Positions 46,684-58,879 of a DNA stretch of 64,000 nucleotides are shown one piece after another. The stretch is from Cornus controversa. Its lineage: Eukaryota; Streptophyta; Magnoliopsida; Cornales; Cornaceae. Position numbers and translations under genes: made by a program. The notes under the pieces were generated by a model. It ran no database searches, had not been told where the DNA came from, and saw only the letters and a list, made by a program, of their open reading frames with translations. Within the stretch, counting starts at the first letter, position 1; each line of letters begins with the position of its first letter. Location of the stretch: positions 41,184,755 to 41,248,754 of the forward strand of contig CM048853.1 in the NCBI GenBank assembly GCA_026545225.1, read 5' to 3'.

Positions 46684-49143
46684 CTATTGTTTGTTTTCAT
46701 CAGTGTTATTGGCAGCCACCTCTGGTGCTTCAGTGGAAACAGCCATCAGACTGTCGAATTTTTCACTCTTCCCCAGCACAATCTGAATCTGCAAGTCATG
46801 AGAAAAGTGACTAAACAATAGAGAGAGATATCACAAGAAATGGTTATAATCAACTCATTTATTCTTACTGAATATAAATCAATACCAAATTAACACTCAC
46901 CCTGGCCTTCTGAATAAGTCGGCCCTTGTTTTCATCTTTCATACCAACAGTAGATGTCAAAACCCCTGTCCAGGTCCCATAAAATAATTTGTAATTTGAT
47001 AATTGTTAGCAATAAAATCTCTACTATGTATACAAGATATTGATGAGCATTAGGAAAACAATAATTCTTACTCTTTTCGACAGCAAGTCCATTGTTCTTT
47101 AGAATCTCAGCAACCGTGACAACTGTAGTGATTGCTGTAATCATAAAAGGTATCAAGTAAAATAATAGTAAAATATGGCTTCGAGAGGCATATAAAATGG
47201 ATGAACAAGTTGGCTTCAGAATATGGTGGAACATGTCAAGTAAAGAAGAGAAACAAAATCCACAAGAGGAGAGAATATCCTGATTATTAAAAGTATTCAA
47301 AATATTATTACTCGATGGTCATTTCAATTGCCAGACAGATGAAGGATAAAAAATATCAATGAACCTTCATAATATTTGGGGTCTATATGTGTGTGCTTGG
47401 ATCTCAATCTCATTTTAATGACCTGTGTTGAAATGCATAACAAGAAGTTCCAAAAGCAAATGGCTCTCAATTTATAGTTTTACTGTCATCTAGAATCCAA
47501 AAAGATATATACGATCTAGAAAAGCAATCTCCAACCACGCAAACCCAACACTTGTTTGTTATATCATTCACAAGAGCAAAAACATTTAATTTTATTTTGC
47601 TATTGTGCAAGGGGCACGGGAGAGGGGAGGGGGGAAGGGGGAGGATGGAATGTTATGTATTAGAAGGAATAACACTATCATGTACAAGAAAAATCTATTT
47701 TATGGCAACAGTTACCAACTTCTGTTTACATTCTTTCATGTATGGAACTTCCTATTTGAGTTGATTTAGAAAACCTGATATTGCAACTGTCTAGTCCTTT
47801 ACTGAGGCAGAACACTCTACAAGTACAGGCATCACACAGCTGCACAATGAATGCCTTACTTACAATCATTACACGGGATGAAATGTTTGGTGTAGCAAAA
47901 TTTTCAACAGCTAGAAAAGGAAAAAAAAAAAAAAAAAACTCAACTTCTATATTTGAAGTCGGGATCTCTTTCAATAAAAACAACAACGCCTTTTTCCCAA
48001 CTACTTGGGGTCAGCTATATGAATCCTATATTTTCATTTCACTCTATCTAAGGCCATAGCCTCAGTCAAACCACATGAGTCAGGATCTCTATCTATCCTT
48101 GATAATAATTTTGCTCCAAATTTCATCAGAAATGAATTCATATTATTGATATCAAACATTTAAAGACTAATTTCAACAGATCATACATCTCGACAGCAAC
48201 GTGGGGCTCTGTCTTCAAAGTGGGAGAATTCCATATCATCTCATTTCAGTTAGCAATGCATAAATGAAATGCTTAATTACTAGTTCAGTATTTTTGGGAA
48301 AATTGAAAATAGAAGGCCTACACATATGGGATTTAACACCCACAATTTTTTCTCAGCAACTTGTTCTACAAGACAGAAGGCACATCCTACTTACTGATTA
48401 AAGAAATTCAGTTTATGACGAAATATAAGAGAAACAGTATTAGTTCCCTCACATCAAATTAAGACTGTCATGGCCAAATGTTTTCTGTATTTCTCTAAAT
48501 TATCAAATAAATCTAGATTATTGTATTTAGAATCGTTAATGTCATACTGATACATGACCATAACAGACCAATTTCACAATCCATTGTCAAATGACAAGTT
48601 TCAAAAGTAGTACCCATGCCCAAAGCAGAGAGCTCAACCTCATTGTGCTGCTGTATGTATCTCTGCATCGAATCAATAATATCATTCAACATAAAATCAA
48701 TAACAAGTCCAAGACATCTAGAGCAAACGTGATGCAACCAAACTAAAGAGTGAATAATATTTTATTTCAGAGTTGAGAGTAATTAGTTCCTCTTTCTTAA
48801 TGAGATTTGATTTTGTTTTATTTTTGAAATATTAGGTTATGATTAATTCTAGTACCGGGTGGGTACATATTTATAATTACTTTGCTTAGGCCTAGGGACC
48901 ATAGATCCAAACCCACTAATCAGTTACAAAAATTACAGATACGATTTGAAGAATGAATCTTAAGGCCGAAGATCACATCAAGATTTACAGAGATATATAT
49001 TTAGAGTGAGAGAAATCAAGAAATGATGAAGACCCCTAGAAGCAGAGAGAGAGAGAGAGAGAGGTAGGGTTTACCTTGGCGAGATTGACGTAGAAGAAGA
49101 GGGGTTTCTTGGTGTTGGAGACCTGAATTCTGTTCTTCTGCAT
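46684..49143 (-). CDS. Alba-domain DNA/RNA-binding protein
   Basis: Small nucleic-acid-binding protein of the Alba superfamily. Coding exons (minus): 49075-49143, 48614-48662, 47072-47134, 46901-46965, 46684-46788. All junctions are GT-AG with matching phases, giving 116 residues. The start is MQKNRIQVSNTKKPLFFYVN and the core is RYIQQHNEVELSALGM and TTVVTVAEILKNNGLAVEK, the usual Alba pattern of a basic N-terminal strand followed by a helix. Next come TVGMKDENKGRLIQKARIQI and an Asn/Glu-rich tail ending TDENKQ. Length fits the small plant Alba group. Neighbour of FLK, both on the minus strand. Role probably RNA or chromatin binding; the exact function is not known from sequence. Confidence 0.92.
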
Positions 49144-51080
49144 TTCAGGTTGTGTTTCTTGCATCTGCAATCGTCTGCATTGCTCTCTTTCTGTCACTAC
49201 TTTCTCTCTCTACATATACTCTCTCCCATTGCTGCCTAGAGCGGGAACTGTGCTCGAAAAACCAGTTGGACCGTTACGATGGGAAGTTTACATATGGCGC
49301 GTGTATCGAGGAATTATCCAATGGGAATCCAACACGTATGGGTATTTGACTTGGTAAAGTTGGGACATCAAACATTGGGATTAGTGGGAAAAAAATAATT
49401 CAAAGATAAATTTGATGCATTCTAACTTTCAAAGATGAAAAATGACAAAAATAATAGTGACTCAAGAGTCTCGACACTGTTTATTAAAGTCGCACAAAAA
49501 AATTCATCGGATATTAACATCATGTTATTGAAGAAGTTGAAGGACAAACTTACAGACTATAAGTATGCGGACTCAACGAGATCACTCTTATTATATACTT
49601 CTTTTATAAAAAATACTAAGTAAATCACGCGCTCAATCTCATTATATAAAAATAGAGCATTTTAAAAAATTCAAAGAGAACAATCTTTTTCAATTATTGA
49701 AAATTATTTTCTTTTTTAGAGTATTAGGAGTGCAAAATTGTAGGTGTGAGTTATTATTTGTAGGTGCGAGTTATTATTTATAGTGTTTATTTGTTCTCTC
49801 CACATTCAATGAGAAGATAGTACAACCATGTTCAAATGTTGGGATGATTTTGTTACTCTCTTCATTTTCAAAACGCACACGTTGAGAAAATGGTCGCACC
49901 TTAGTACTTGGTGCGATGACAAGTGCATTCGCTCAAAAGTGATAGGTCTCGAATTCGAGACTTGGAAGTCCCCTCTCCAAAAATGGAAATAAGATGCTTT
50001 GTGCACTAAGTACAATTTTTTTTACTTGCTGAGAAAATGCCAAACTCGTTGCAAACTTCCCTAATATATGTGTATGTGTGTGTGTGAAGGTCAATGGGTG
50101 AATATACAAAATTGTAGAAGTCTCAAAAAAAAATCCACCCAAGTGAAGCCTAGCTATGGTCTCTAACTCCTCAGGCTTATTTTTTCAAGAATTTCTTTTT
50201 AAAATTTGCTTTCAATTGTCCTTTTGTCATTTTCTGTTTCCAAAATTGATAAAATCATGTTTTCTATATTTTCTTGATTTTGAAAACAAGACTAATAGAT
50301 GGAGTTCTAACATGTTAAACCTCAAAAAGCGCATCCAAACAAGGCCTAGTGTGGTCATAGCTAGGGTTTTAAATTTTTATTTTTTTTCATCAAAACCATG
50401 TTTTCACTCCTTTCACCTGTTTTCATGATTTCAGATCTTCACAAAGAAAATGTAGCTTCTTCTGATACTTCCACATTTTAAAGTGAGCCCAAAAAAACAA
50501 AAAACCAAAAAAAAACAAAAAATAGAAGAAGCTCTCAATGCTTCTATTCTCTTTGTATATTTTTAATTATGATGTGATACAAAGTCCGTTTCCAATGAGA
50601 TCGTGTGAATGGAGGATGACATCGTTGTGAAGTTATTAGAATTCTCTTAAAGATATATCATTTTTCTTATAAAAATAGACCATGATAAGACTAGACAAGG
50701 ATATTTCAATTCATCATATCCTATGACTTTTTTCTAACCTGTTTGTTAATTTTTGTGCCTCCATGTTCATTTATTGTATCTTTAAAATCAGCAAAAAAAA
50801 AAAAAAAAGAAGCTAAATGGCTTTTGTTCTTCTTTTCATAAAAACAATTCAAGTAATGATAAAATATATTTAGTGTTTCATTTTTTGTTTTTGCAACTAA
50901 CAAAGAAGTTGTGGAATTAGGTATAAAATGGCTATAGTTCCATGCATTTTATTTAATCCATGAGCTTTTGGAGCCTTTCAAGATTATGCTATGGAGAGTT
51001 GAATTGACCTTTTTAAGAAGAAGAAAAAATGACTTGCTATAATGCCAATGCTCTGTAAGTATGACTATCTAGGTTGCAAG
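49144..51080. other. Alba promoter/leader and intergenic region
   Basis: The first 100 bases upstream of the Alba start (TC-rich) are probably leader and core promoter. The Alba first intron has (GA)n at 49045-49062. No gene is supported between 49250 and 51080; sequence is AT-rich with poly-A/T tracts. Confidence 0.45.
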
Positions 51081-51084
51081 GTTT

Positions 51085-51650
51085 GCTGGTCATAGGAAAT
51101 TCATTGGCATCAATGGTGCTTTCTTGAAGGGTTCATATATCTGTTGAGTGCCATTACAGTGGATGAAGATGATGGAGCAATTTTATTTAAATATACCAAG
51201 AGACGAACAATGTAGCAAGATTAAGCTTAGGCGCTACGGAAGTTCAACCCGTAAAAAGTTTAGCTGTTAATAAGATAAAAATAATATTTATCTTGCTTAT
51301 TCCAATAAGGAACGATTAATTTTTCAATATAACACAAAAATCAATCAACTATAAATACAATCACTTGTCTCAGGAAAAAGGTACACCACAAATTAATTAC
51401 ATAAATCTCTTTATGTACCATATCTCATCAAATACTAAGTTGACCGTCGGAGTGTTCCCGACCAGTACCTAGCCAACACGGATATATCTCTTCTGTTTTG
51501 TAGGAAGCATGTCTGGAATTTTTTGCATCAGCAGAAGATAATTCTATTTTTCTAGTAGCTTTGACATGGGTTGAAGGTGAAAACAACATTAATTGGAGTT
51601 TGTTTCTAGTTCATTTATGTTCAAAGTTAGAAATGAGATTCATGTCAGAT
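51085..51650 (+). pseudogene. Decayed MULE transposase fragment
   Basis: Two stretches resemble the MURA core in the correct order: FIGINGAFLKGSYIC (about 51098-51142, the first catalytic Asp replaced by Asn) and TWVEGENNINWSLFLVHL (about 51564-51617). They are separated by about 400 bp of unrelated sequence and interrupted by stops. It is unrelated in detail to the MUG gene. The family is recognisable but the call rests on short matches. Confidence 0.5.
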
Positions 51651-52380
51651 CACATAAGGTAATCTCCACTTCTGTAGAAGTCACTTGAACCTAATAACAC
51701 ACTTGTCATATATATTTTAGGGACTTTTTGATGAATTTAAAATGCTTTGCATAGTGTGAATTATAATATTCTCAAAGAACTGAGTCATTGAAAAAGTAAG
51801 AAATCGAATTTATTTCAAGAAATTAACAACTTATTTCTTTTATGGAATCATCACATAGATAATTTTTTTAAAAAATTCCTTTGTAATATTTCATTACAAG
51901 GAAATCCAAAACTAACCATAATGTGTACTTTGCATTACTTTTTTGTCCGTGATTATGAACACTAGCTTTGCATTACTATTTTTTGTCTCTGACAATAAAC
52001 ACTAGCTCAAATAATATGATCTCTCCTTCTCAAAATGAGGTTGAGACGGTGTTGGTGTGCGTTTGCTTCAACTTTTGAAAACAAAATAAAAACTTTACAA
52101 GAAGCAACTGAAAGCCACATAAAAAATCAGAAATCAAATTCATTTAAAATAATTAACAACTTCAACATGCTTTGATTTAACGCTGCTGTGATTCATTATT
52201 GAAATCACAAAGATGGTTTTCTTCAAATTTTAATTTACGAAATCATGAACTAAAAACATAATGGGTAATCTGCAGAAACCTAAACCTCTCTCAAGGCACT
52301 GTCTTCTGCATATCACATTATTTGAAATTAGGCCTACATTACTGTTGTCTATTTGAGACAATTCTACTCAAATAATCAGA
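51651..52380. other. Intergenic AT-rich stretch
   Basis: No gene or bounded repeat seen. Confidence 0.4.
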
Positions 52381-53389
52381 GTTATTTACACAAGTTATTG
52401 TACGGCAAGGTTGCCGGAATCCAATCTTTTCTCCTCTGGAGGAGCCTCTGTAGAGATTTCTTCATGGAAAGTCCAGGAGGGTTGTAAAATTGAGATTCAA
52501 GAGATGGAAATGTGGAGTCCAAACATGCAGTGTTGAGTTCTGTTCCATTTCTCTTCTTGCAAGCCATATGATGGCTCTAGCCTAAATTGAATACAAAATC
52601 ATCCATTAGCTATAACTGATTCTGTTATATATATATATATATATCTTAATTTGTTCATGTGGTGGTGGTTAATGAATCCTATTTTTCATGTGGTGGTTGA
52701 AAAATACCTATTTTTCTCAACAATCCATTAAAGCAATAGAACTAATGATCAGCAAACAATTAAGAAAGCCCAATTCTAACACCTTTTCTTCTATTTAAAG
52801 TGTTGTAGAGCTCACACACGCTTGTTTTGAAAAATATGATTTTTTTATGAATAATGCTACAAACACCCATCGGTATTTTGGCAGACTACAGTAAATAATG
52901 TCCAACAAGAAATCCTCTGTTTTTGGTTCCCAAGAAAACAGAGCAAACATCCAAGAAAATCTCGACTCCATAGAATTAACATGTTGAAAATGATTAATGA
53001 ACTTACATTGAATGCAGGCAAAAATCAGTGACTTGAGAAGAAGCCAATGCATCAGAAGCTTGGTCTTCAATAACTTGTCTTCAATGGCAGAGATAAATGT
53101 GTCCAAACCTTTCAAAAGCAAGCCTTTCTCATTCTCTTTCCCTGCTCTCCTCACTAGCAACACCAATGGATTGATCCTCAACATCTGTTTCTGCTGGATC
53201 TTCACCAATAGTTTCATTTTGATCATCTCATGGCCCATTAAGTCTTTGTGCTTAAGATTGCCTGCCAAAACAAGAGATGTGTGTTAGATTAGTTAAGGTT
53301 AGAACTTAGATATGCAATTGAAATGATGGTGGCATTCGATCATAAAACATTAAGCAAAAACTAATGAGTAAGGATTAGACTCCATTTTA

Positions 53390-53597
53390 GGCCCTGTTTG
53401 GATTGGCTTTTGAAAAGCGACTTTCGGCTTTTCAAGTTCAAAAGTCGTTTTGGAGAGTGTTTGGATTGGTAAGACTGAAGTTTGAGTCCAAAAAGAGAGT
53501 TCAAAGAAAGTTGGTGGATACTAGCTTCCTCATTTAGCTTCTGCTTCTCTTTTTCTTCTGCGTAAAAGCCGAAGCAAAAGTTTTATCAAACAGAGCT
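53390..53597. mobile_element. 208-bp Tourist-like MITE
   Basis: Ends GGCCCTGTTTGGATTGG (left) and, reversed, AGCTCTGTTTGATAAAAC (right), the widespread GGCCCTGTTTGG-type terminus, with TTA on each side (53387-53389, 53598-53600). It lies in the FANCD2 pseudogene intron. Confidence 0.5.
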
Positions 53598-55134
53598 TTA
53601 GTAGCCTTTCCAAAATCACTAGTAATATGAAAATGGACATTATGAGATTGTTAGTCAACAAGTTCTTAAATTGCCTAAAGTCAAAAGTTGTACGCTGAAC
53701 TTATTTCCGAAGTCGAGATTATCAACAATCAGGAATATTAAAAAACTTGGGAAAAATTATGCAATGCATCGCAAAAATAAAAATGGATCTGAAGTTGAGG
53801 AATTATGCATGTTAGGTAAAACTGTACAGTTTGGAATACACAGAATAAAATTAGTTCTGCAAAAAGAAAAGGTATTAATAGCATTAAGCAGAATATTATG
53901 AAAATTTCACAAATAGTGAATCGATATATTTAATGCAAATTGATTAAAGTTCAGGGCTTCAAGATATCATCACAGAATTTTCTCACCAAAAAAATATATG
54001 TAAATATATAATACATATATTACATACCCGTCCAAAAAATGCATCCATTTTTGATGTAGGGTGGAGGAGAGCCTTGACACAGAATAAGAAGTGTTCCGTA
54101 GATCTCTTTGTAGCAGGAATTTTGCAGGTTATAGCAGTTCGTTTTAAGGGACAATTTAATATTTGGTACTTGACATTCACCTATACATTTAAGTCCAAAT
54201 TACCCCTCACCTTTTTAGAGTATTACCCAATTATCTTTCTCTCTCTCTCTTCTTATAGTCCGGCAACCCACCACCACCAATTACCTCTTTCACAACCCAA
54301 AATCCAGTCATGAACCACCACCACCCACCATCGCCACGCCTCAACCACAGCTAAAAACACATCAGCCTCTCTCTATCTCCCTATCTCCCATCATCACAAT
54401 CGCCACAACCCTAAAACCCGTCGTGAACCACCACCGCCACGCCTCACCACCCAAGTTATCAAACAGACCACCTCAATTTTCACAATTAATGAACCACTGA
54501 GACCCAACCAATTATGGCCGATCCATGCCGGATCTACAACAGCAATCATGGCCGATTAGTCAAGACTCACACCTGTGAAAATTATCCAATGATCATGTCC
54601 CAGCTTCTATCACCATCGATTCTCACCCTTGATTTGGTTGCAAGATTCTCACACTCGAGGAGGCCACGGGTGGACCTTAGGGTTTCGCAGCTTGAAATTG
54701 AGAGGTTGAGGAGAGTGGCGGTGGCATTTTCTTGGCAGATTGGAGAGAGAGTAGAGGGTTTCAGAGAGCTAGGGTACTGCACCCTCATCAGCAATTAGAG
54801 ATCGGCGGTTCGGATCGAAGATGGACCGGTTTGGGTTTGTTCCGATAATGAGCTCAGCTTGGTTTGTTCGGCAAATTTGACCTTCATTTGGAGCTTCTCT
54901 CTTCTCTCCCCTCCCCCCCCCCCCCTTCTCTCTCTCTCTCTCTCTCTCCATCCAAAGTTTGAGTTATTCTCTTTTCTGAAGAGTCTCTATTATATAAGAT
55001 TCTGGGTTCTTCTCTTGGTGGTGCTCTGTTACTGCAGAGAAAATCGGAGAAATCAAAGAATTATGCAGTATATTTTCTGGATTTTCTCTCTCCAAATCAG
55101 AGAATATAGTTCGTATATATACAAAGATATATAT

Positions 55135-56347
55135 GGGTAAAGTGCATAAAATACCTTATAGTTTAAAAAATGTGAAAATAAATCCCTCCATGTTCACTTT
55201 CCTCCCCTATAGTTTGTATTTGGTGCAAATAAACCCTTCTGACCATTACCTTTATACCCCAAAATATTTTAACACAAAAAACAAAATTAATCTTGTTGTG
55301 AAAAGACTAAAATACCCAATCTGACTCTCTCTCTCTTCAATCTCACATCTATATATATAGCCTTCGATGGCTTCCTTATGAAAACATAAATTTTTATTTG
55401 GGTATACTCCAGTTGGCTCTCCAAGATCGACGGATCAGCATGAGATTGTCAGGAATTAAACTTACACACACTCTCTCTCTCTCTCAGACAAGTCATTCTC
55501 TCTCTTCTTTTTCTGTTCTTTTCTTCTTTTCTTTTTTTTCTCTTTTCTCTCTCTTTTTTTTTTTTCTCTCACTGGTTCTCTCTCTTCCTTCATTTACTCT
55601 CACTAGTTCTCTCTCTTCCTCGTGGTTTCTCTTTTCTTTTCTTTTTCTTTCTCTTCCTCAATCTCTTTTCTTTTTTATGGTCTGTGGAGCGAACCCGGAT
55701 GGTGGTTTGCTGGTTGTTTGATGGTGGGTTTTCAGTTTCAATGAAAACTGGCAGTGGTAATTCGCCGACGACAGACGAGGCATTGTTAGTGGAGTTGTGG
55801 TGTGCGGTGATGATGACGGGTCTTGAGTTTGGAGCCGTGAACGAAAATGATTTGGCAGCGTGCTTTGGTTGAGAGGATTCGTCAATGGAGGATAACCATG
55901 GGAACTCGGCAGCGGGACTTGGCGGAGATGTAAGTCTGACAATGAACAGTGTTGGGTCTTGAGTTTGGAGAAGTGAACGAAGATTATTTGGCAGTGTGCT
56001 TTGGTTGAGAGGCTTCGTCAATGGAAGATAACCATGGGAACTCGGCATAGATGTAATTCCGACAGTGAACAATGCACGGTGCTGGGTCTTTGGTTTAGCT
56101 CAGATGGAGATGATGGTGGTGATTTTGCATACAAAGGTGACAGTAATTGCAAAGTGGGCATTTTAGTCTTTCATAATAAGATTAATTTTGGTATTTTTTG
56201 TGCTTAAATATTTTGGGATATAAAGGTAATTTTACAGGTGGGAAGAGTTTATTTGCACCAAATACAAACTACAGGGGAGAAACTTGAACATAAAAGGAGT
56301 TTTTTGCACATTTTTCAAACTATAAGGGTGTTTTATGCACTTTACCC
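55135..56347. mobile_element. 1.2-kb Mutator-type MITE nested in the larger element
   Basis: Inverted ends of about 150 bp: left GGGTAAAGTGCATAAAATAC, right (reversed) GGGTAAAGTGCATAAAACAC, continuing through CCCCT(A/G)TAGTTTGTATTTGG and TTTATA(C/T)CCCAAAATATTT. The flanking DNA is (AT)n, so the TSD (8-9 bp) cannot be fixed. The inside has a long CT-rich stretch (55450-55680) and a roughly 125-bp tandem duplication (about 55817-55945 and 55948-56075). The 160-codon minus-strand ORF is a by-product of this duplicated sequence. Confidence 0.75.
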
Positions 56348-56362
56348 ATATATATATATATA

Positions 56363-57397
56363 TAGTAGTGTTCAATTGCTCCCCGGTAAGTAGGGAGCAA
56401 TTGTACACTAATTTAATAAGAGCCTTAGGATATCATCGAACGGCTAATTGGTTAATTGACAAGTTTAGGAAACTACCTTTTTCAATTACCATTGAAATGA
56501 CAAAATTGTACAGTTACTTAAATGGAAAGAAAATCCCTTGCTGATTTTTTCATAGCATTCTCTATCTGCATTTCATGCAAAGAATTAGCCTAAAGGAAGA
56601 GAGAGAACAATGTATTCTTTATGTCATTTTTAATCTATGTAATATTTATGCATCAACTGAGAAACAGTCAGATGCACTGTCGTTGTACCTTTAATCCAAT
56701 GCGAACGAAACCTGAGCAATGAACGAAAGAGGAACAATGAATAGGAGAATCACAATGATTCAACTTAATTTGATGTCTGTGTTTTATCAACAAAAAGGAA
56801 TTACTTAGAGACTGCATTATGGAGATGGGAAGATTACAAGACTTCCTTGTGCAGTTGTTCTTGCAATGAAAATGCCACAACCACATCATTAGTCTCCAAG
56901 TTATCGGATCCAAATGCTTCTGATGCATTTGATCTCCAGGAAAGATCTACTGCTACAATCAACAATCTCACCAATGCAAAAATGAACTTTCAGGCACCAT
57001 TTATTTATTCTCTAATGCATTAATCTATAATTTTGTATCACTCAAATCTTTTAATAAAATAGGTCCCATATCCATCTCCCAACCCCGGTTTTTAAAACTC
57101 CAGGAATAATAATAGAATTCAGCATTGGTGAATGGCTAATTGATTCACCAATGGTGAATTCTTTACACCAAAGGCAGAGAGAGAACGCTATGAAAAAATC
57201 AGCAAGAGATTTTCTTTCCTTTTAAGTAACTGTATAATTTTTTCATTTCACCTCAACGATAATTAATGGTAATTGAAAAAAAAGTAATTTCCTAAACTTG
57301 TCAATTAACCAATTAGCCGTTAGATGATATCCTAAGGCTCTTATTAAATTCGTGTACAATTGATCCCTGTTCACTGAGGAGCAATTGAACACTACTA
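56363..57397. mobile_element. 1.0-kb inverted-repeat element nested in the larger element
   Basis: Ends TAGTAGTGTTCAATTGCTCC in both orientations, with about 215 bp of inverted similarity (56363-56575 and 57180-57397) including ggctaattggttaattgaca. Flanked on both sides by (TA)n, so the TSD is unreadable. No coding region in the centre. Confidence 0.72.
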
Positions 57398-58879
57398 TAT
57401 ATATATATATATAGATAGATTTTGGGTTCTTTCCTCTTGGCACTTCAATTTCTGATATTTGGGAATGTTTTGCATGAAAAAAGTTGCAACAATTCAATTT
57501 ATTAGATTCTTAATGAGTTTAATTGGATTGGTTTAGTGCTGTGATGGGTGTCTGAATCAGTGGCTAGCCATGAGGGTGATGGGTTGAGTTCTTTGAATAC
57601 GTAGATGGAGACACTGAGAGAAGAAGAGAGAGTGTTGAGGGCAGTTTGGACCAAAAGTGTAGATTTACTGTATTGGTAATTATTTTTGTTAAGTGACTTT
57701 TTCATCCAATACTTTTGGTATTTGTCGTATTTTGAATTATGCAAAATTAAGTTGTTAAAAATTAAATTGTCCCTTGTTTTAATCCCTTCATATATATAAA
57801 AAATAAAAATAAAAACAATAGGAAATCCAGCATTATGAGCATGAAGAAGCAAAACATTTAGTTTAAAATTGAACAGCAGAACTAACCTTAGCTTCAACGC
57901 ACAGTGTCTGGATTGTTCTTGTTGCCTTTTGAAGCATTTTCACCTTTATTCAATTTATAGAGAGGCATAAGTTGTACGCAGCTCAAATTCCAAGGATAAA
58001 ACATATTTCCGACTATAGCAGAAGAAATTTATCTGATCTTACCAGTTGAACTATGAGCTCATTGTGCATCAGAAATTGGGTCTGCAGGAAATCAAAAACT
58101 GAGGAACTTTTCAACTTTAGTACCCTGACCATATATAACTCAGATAATAAAGCAGGCCAAAATGTTACCCAAATACCTTTGAGGAAGGAATCAATAAACT
58201 TCCCGCCATGCTTGATGGCCATGCTATGCACACTTACCTGAATCATACTATCATACAACTTATTAACAGTTTTGTCTCCCATATTATTTGAGCTGTAAAA
58301 GCAAATTAAAATAATAATAATAATAATAATGAGAAATGGATAAGTATGCATTTTTGGTTAGTTAACCACCTTGTCGTGAGTCTTGCACATGTTAACTAAT
58401 GATACAACCACATGCACAGACTGCTCTAGTTTGTTCTGAAGTTTTTCTACAGTTTCAAGTTGAAATTCAGCTCTGGATTTCTCTAAGAGCACAACTTCCT
58501 TAACCTAAATAGATAACATGAACAAATAAGAACCCCAAAATTTTTGCCCAATGATACTCGCTACATAATGTTGACTCTTCCAAGAATAGAATCTACAATC
58601 ACCAACTTGTTAAGAATAGCAAGTTTTTCTTCATGCTGCACAATAAATAACCTTTTGGAACTGTCTCCGTAAATAAACTATAACATATAACACAAAATTG
58701 GACAGCAGAAGGTGCCTTACCAGTACCCAGTACCATACAAGTATACAACAAATGTTGCAGAACAAAGAGTTGGGAAACCATGGCAATCATCTTCTGCTAT
58801 TGCTTTGCGGCCCTAATACAAAACTAAAACTTGTAAACTATTTGACGTTTTGTTGAGCAACTACTAAATTGGTTGAGCT

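Larger units (their letters stand above)
54148..57773. mobile_element. 3.6-kb Mutator-like element splitting a FANCD2 exon
   Basis: Both ends read GGGACAATTTAAT inward; similarity then decays but both subterminal regions carry a GTCCAAA-(T/C)T-(A/G)CCC block followed by CTCTCTCTTCTT. A 9-bp TSD, tcgttttaa at 54139-54147 and ttgttttaa at 57774-57782 (one mismatch), interrupts a FANCD2 coding exon. No transposase gene was seen. It contains CCACCA-rich sequence (54250-54480), a plus-strand ORF at 54514-54798 of unknown meaning, and two nested inverted-repeat elements. Confidence 0.75.
52382..58812 (-). pseudogene. 5'-truncated, transposon-split FANCD2 homologue
   Basis: FANCD2 is the monoubiquitinated core of the Fanconi anaemia interstrand-crosslink repair pathway. 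Minus exons: 58747-58812 (GRKAIAEDDCHGFPTLCSATF), 58576-58635 (HEEKLAILNKLVIVDSILGR), 58370-58504 (ends LVNMCKTHDK), 58177-58237 (VHSMAIKHGGKFIDSFLK), 58043-58098 (VFDFLQTQFLMHNELIVQL) and 57887-57943 (VKMLQKATRTIQTLCVEAK). The next exon is in two parts, 57774-57785 and 54028-54147 (KIPATKRSTEHFLFCVKALL). Later exons are 53007-53261 (GNLKHKDLM, then an acidic stretch NETIGEDPAETDVEDQS in another frame) and about 52382-52581. The first six join in frame. The seventh is split by the element at 54148-57773, then a T-run frameshift and internal stops follow. Upstream exons are absent: a LINE begins 70 bp away. Family call rests on order and spacing of FANCD2 C-terminal motifs; the last exon is weak. 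Confidence 0.75.

Noticed and set aside
52795-53268. 157-codon minus-strand ORF as an intact gene
   Set aside because: Its first residues (GNLKHKDLM) are FANCD2-like, but the acidic continuation is in another frame, so the long ORF is a shifted reading of a pseudogene exon.
55590-56072. 160-codon minus-strand ORF inside the nested MITE
   Set aside because: Repetitive content arises from a tandem duplication within a transposon and a CT-rich tract.
58238-58292. An extra FANCD2 exon (NNMGDKTVNKLYDSMIQ)
   Set aside because: Its phase does not fit the preceding exon, while an acceptor at its end (ATTCAG) joins the neighbouring exons in phase 0; it is intron sequence.
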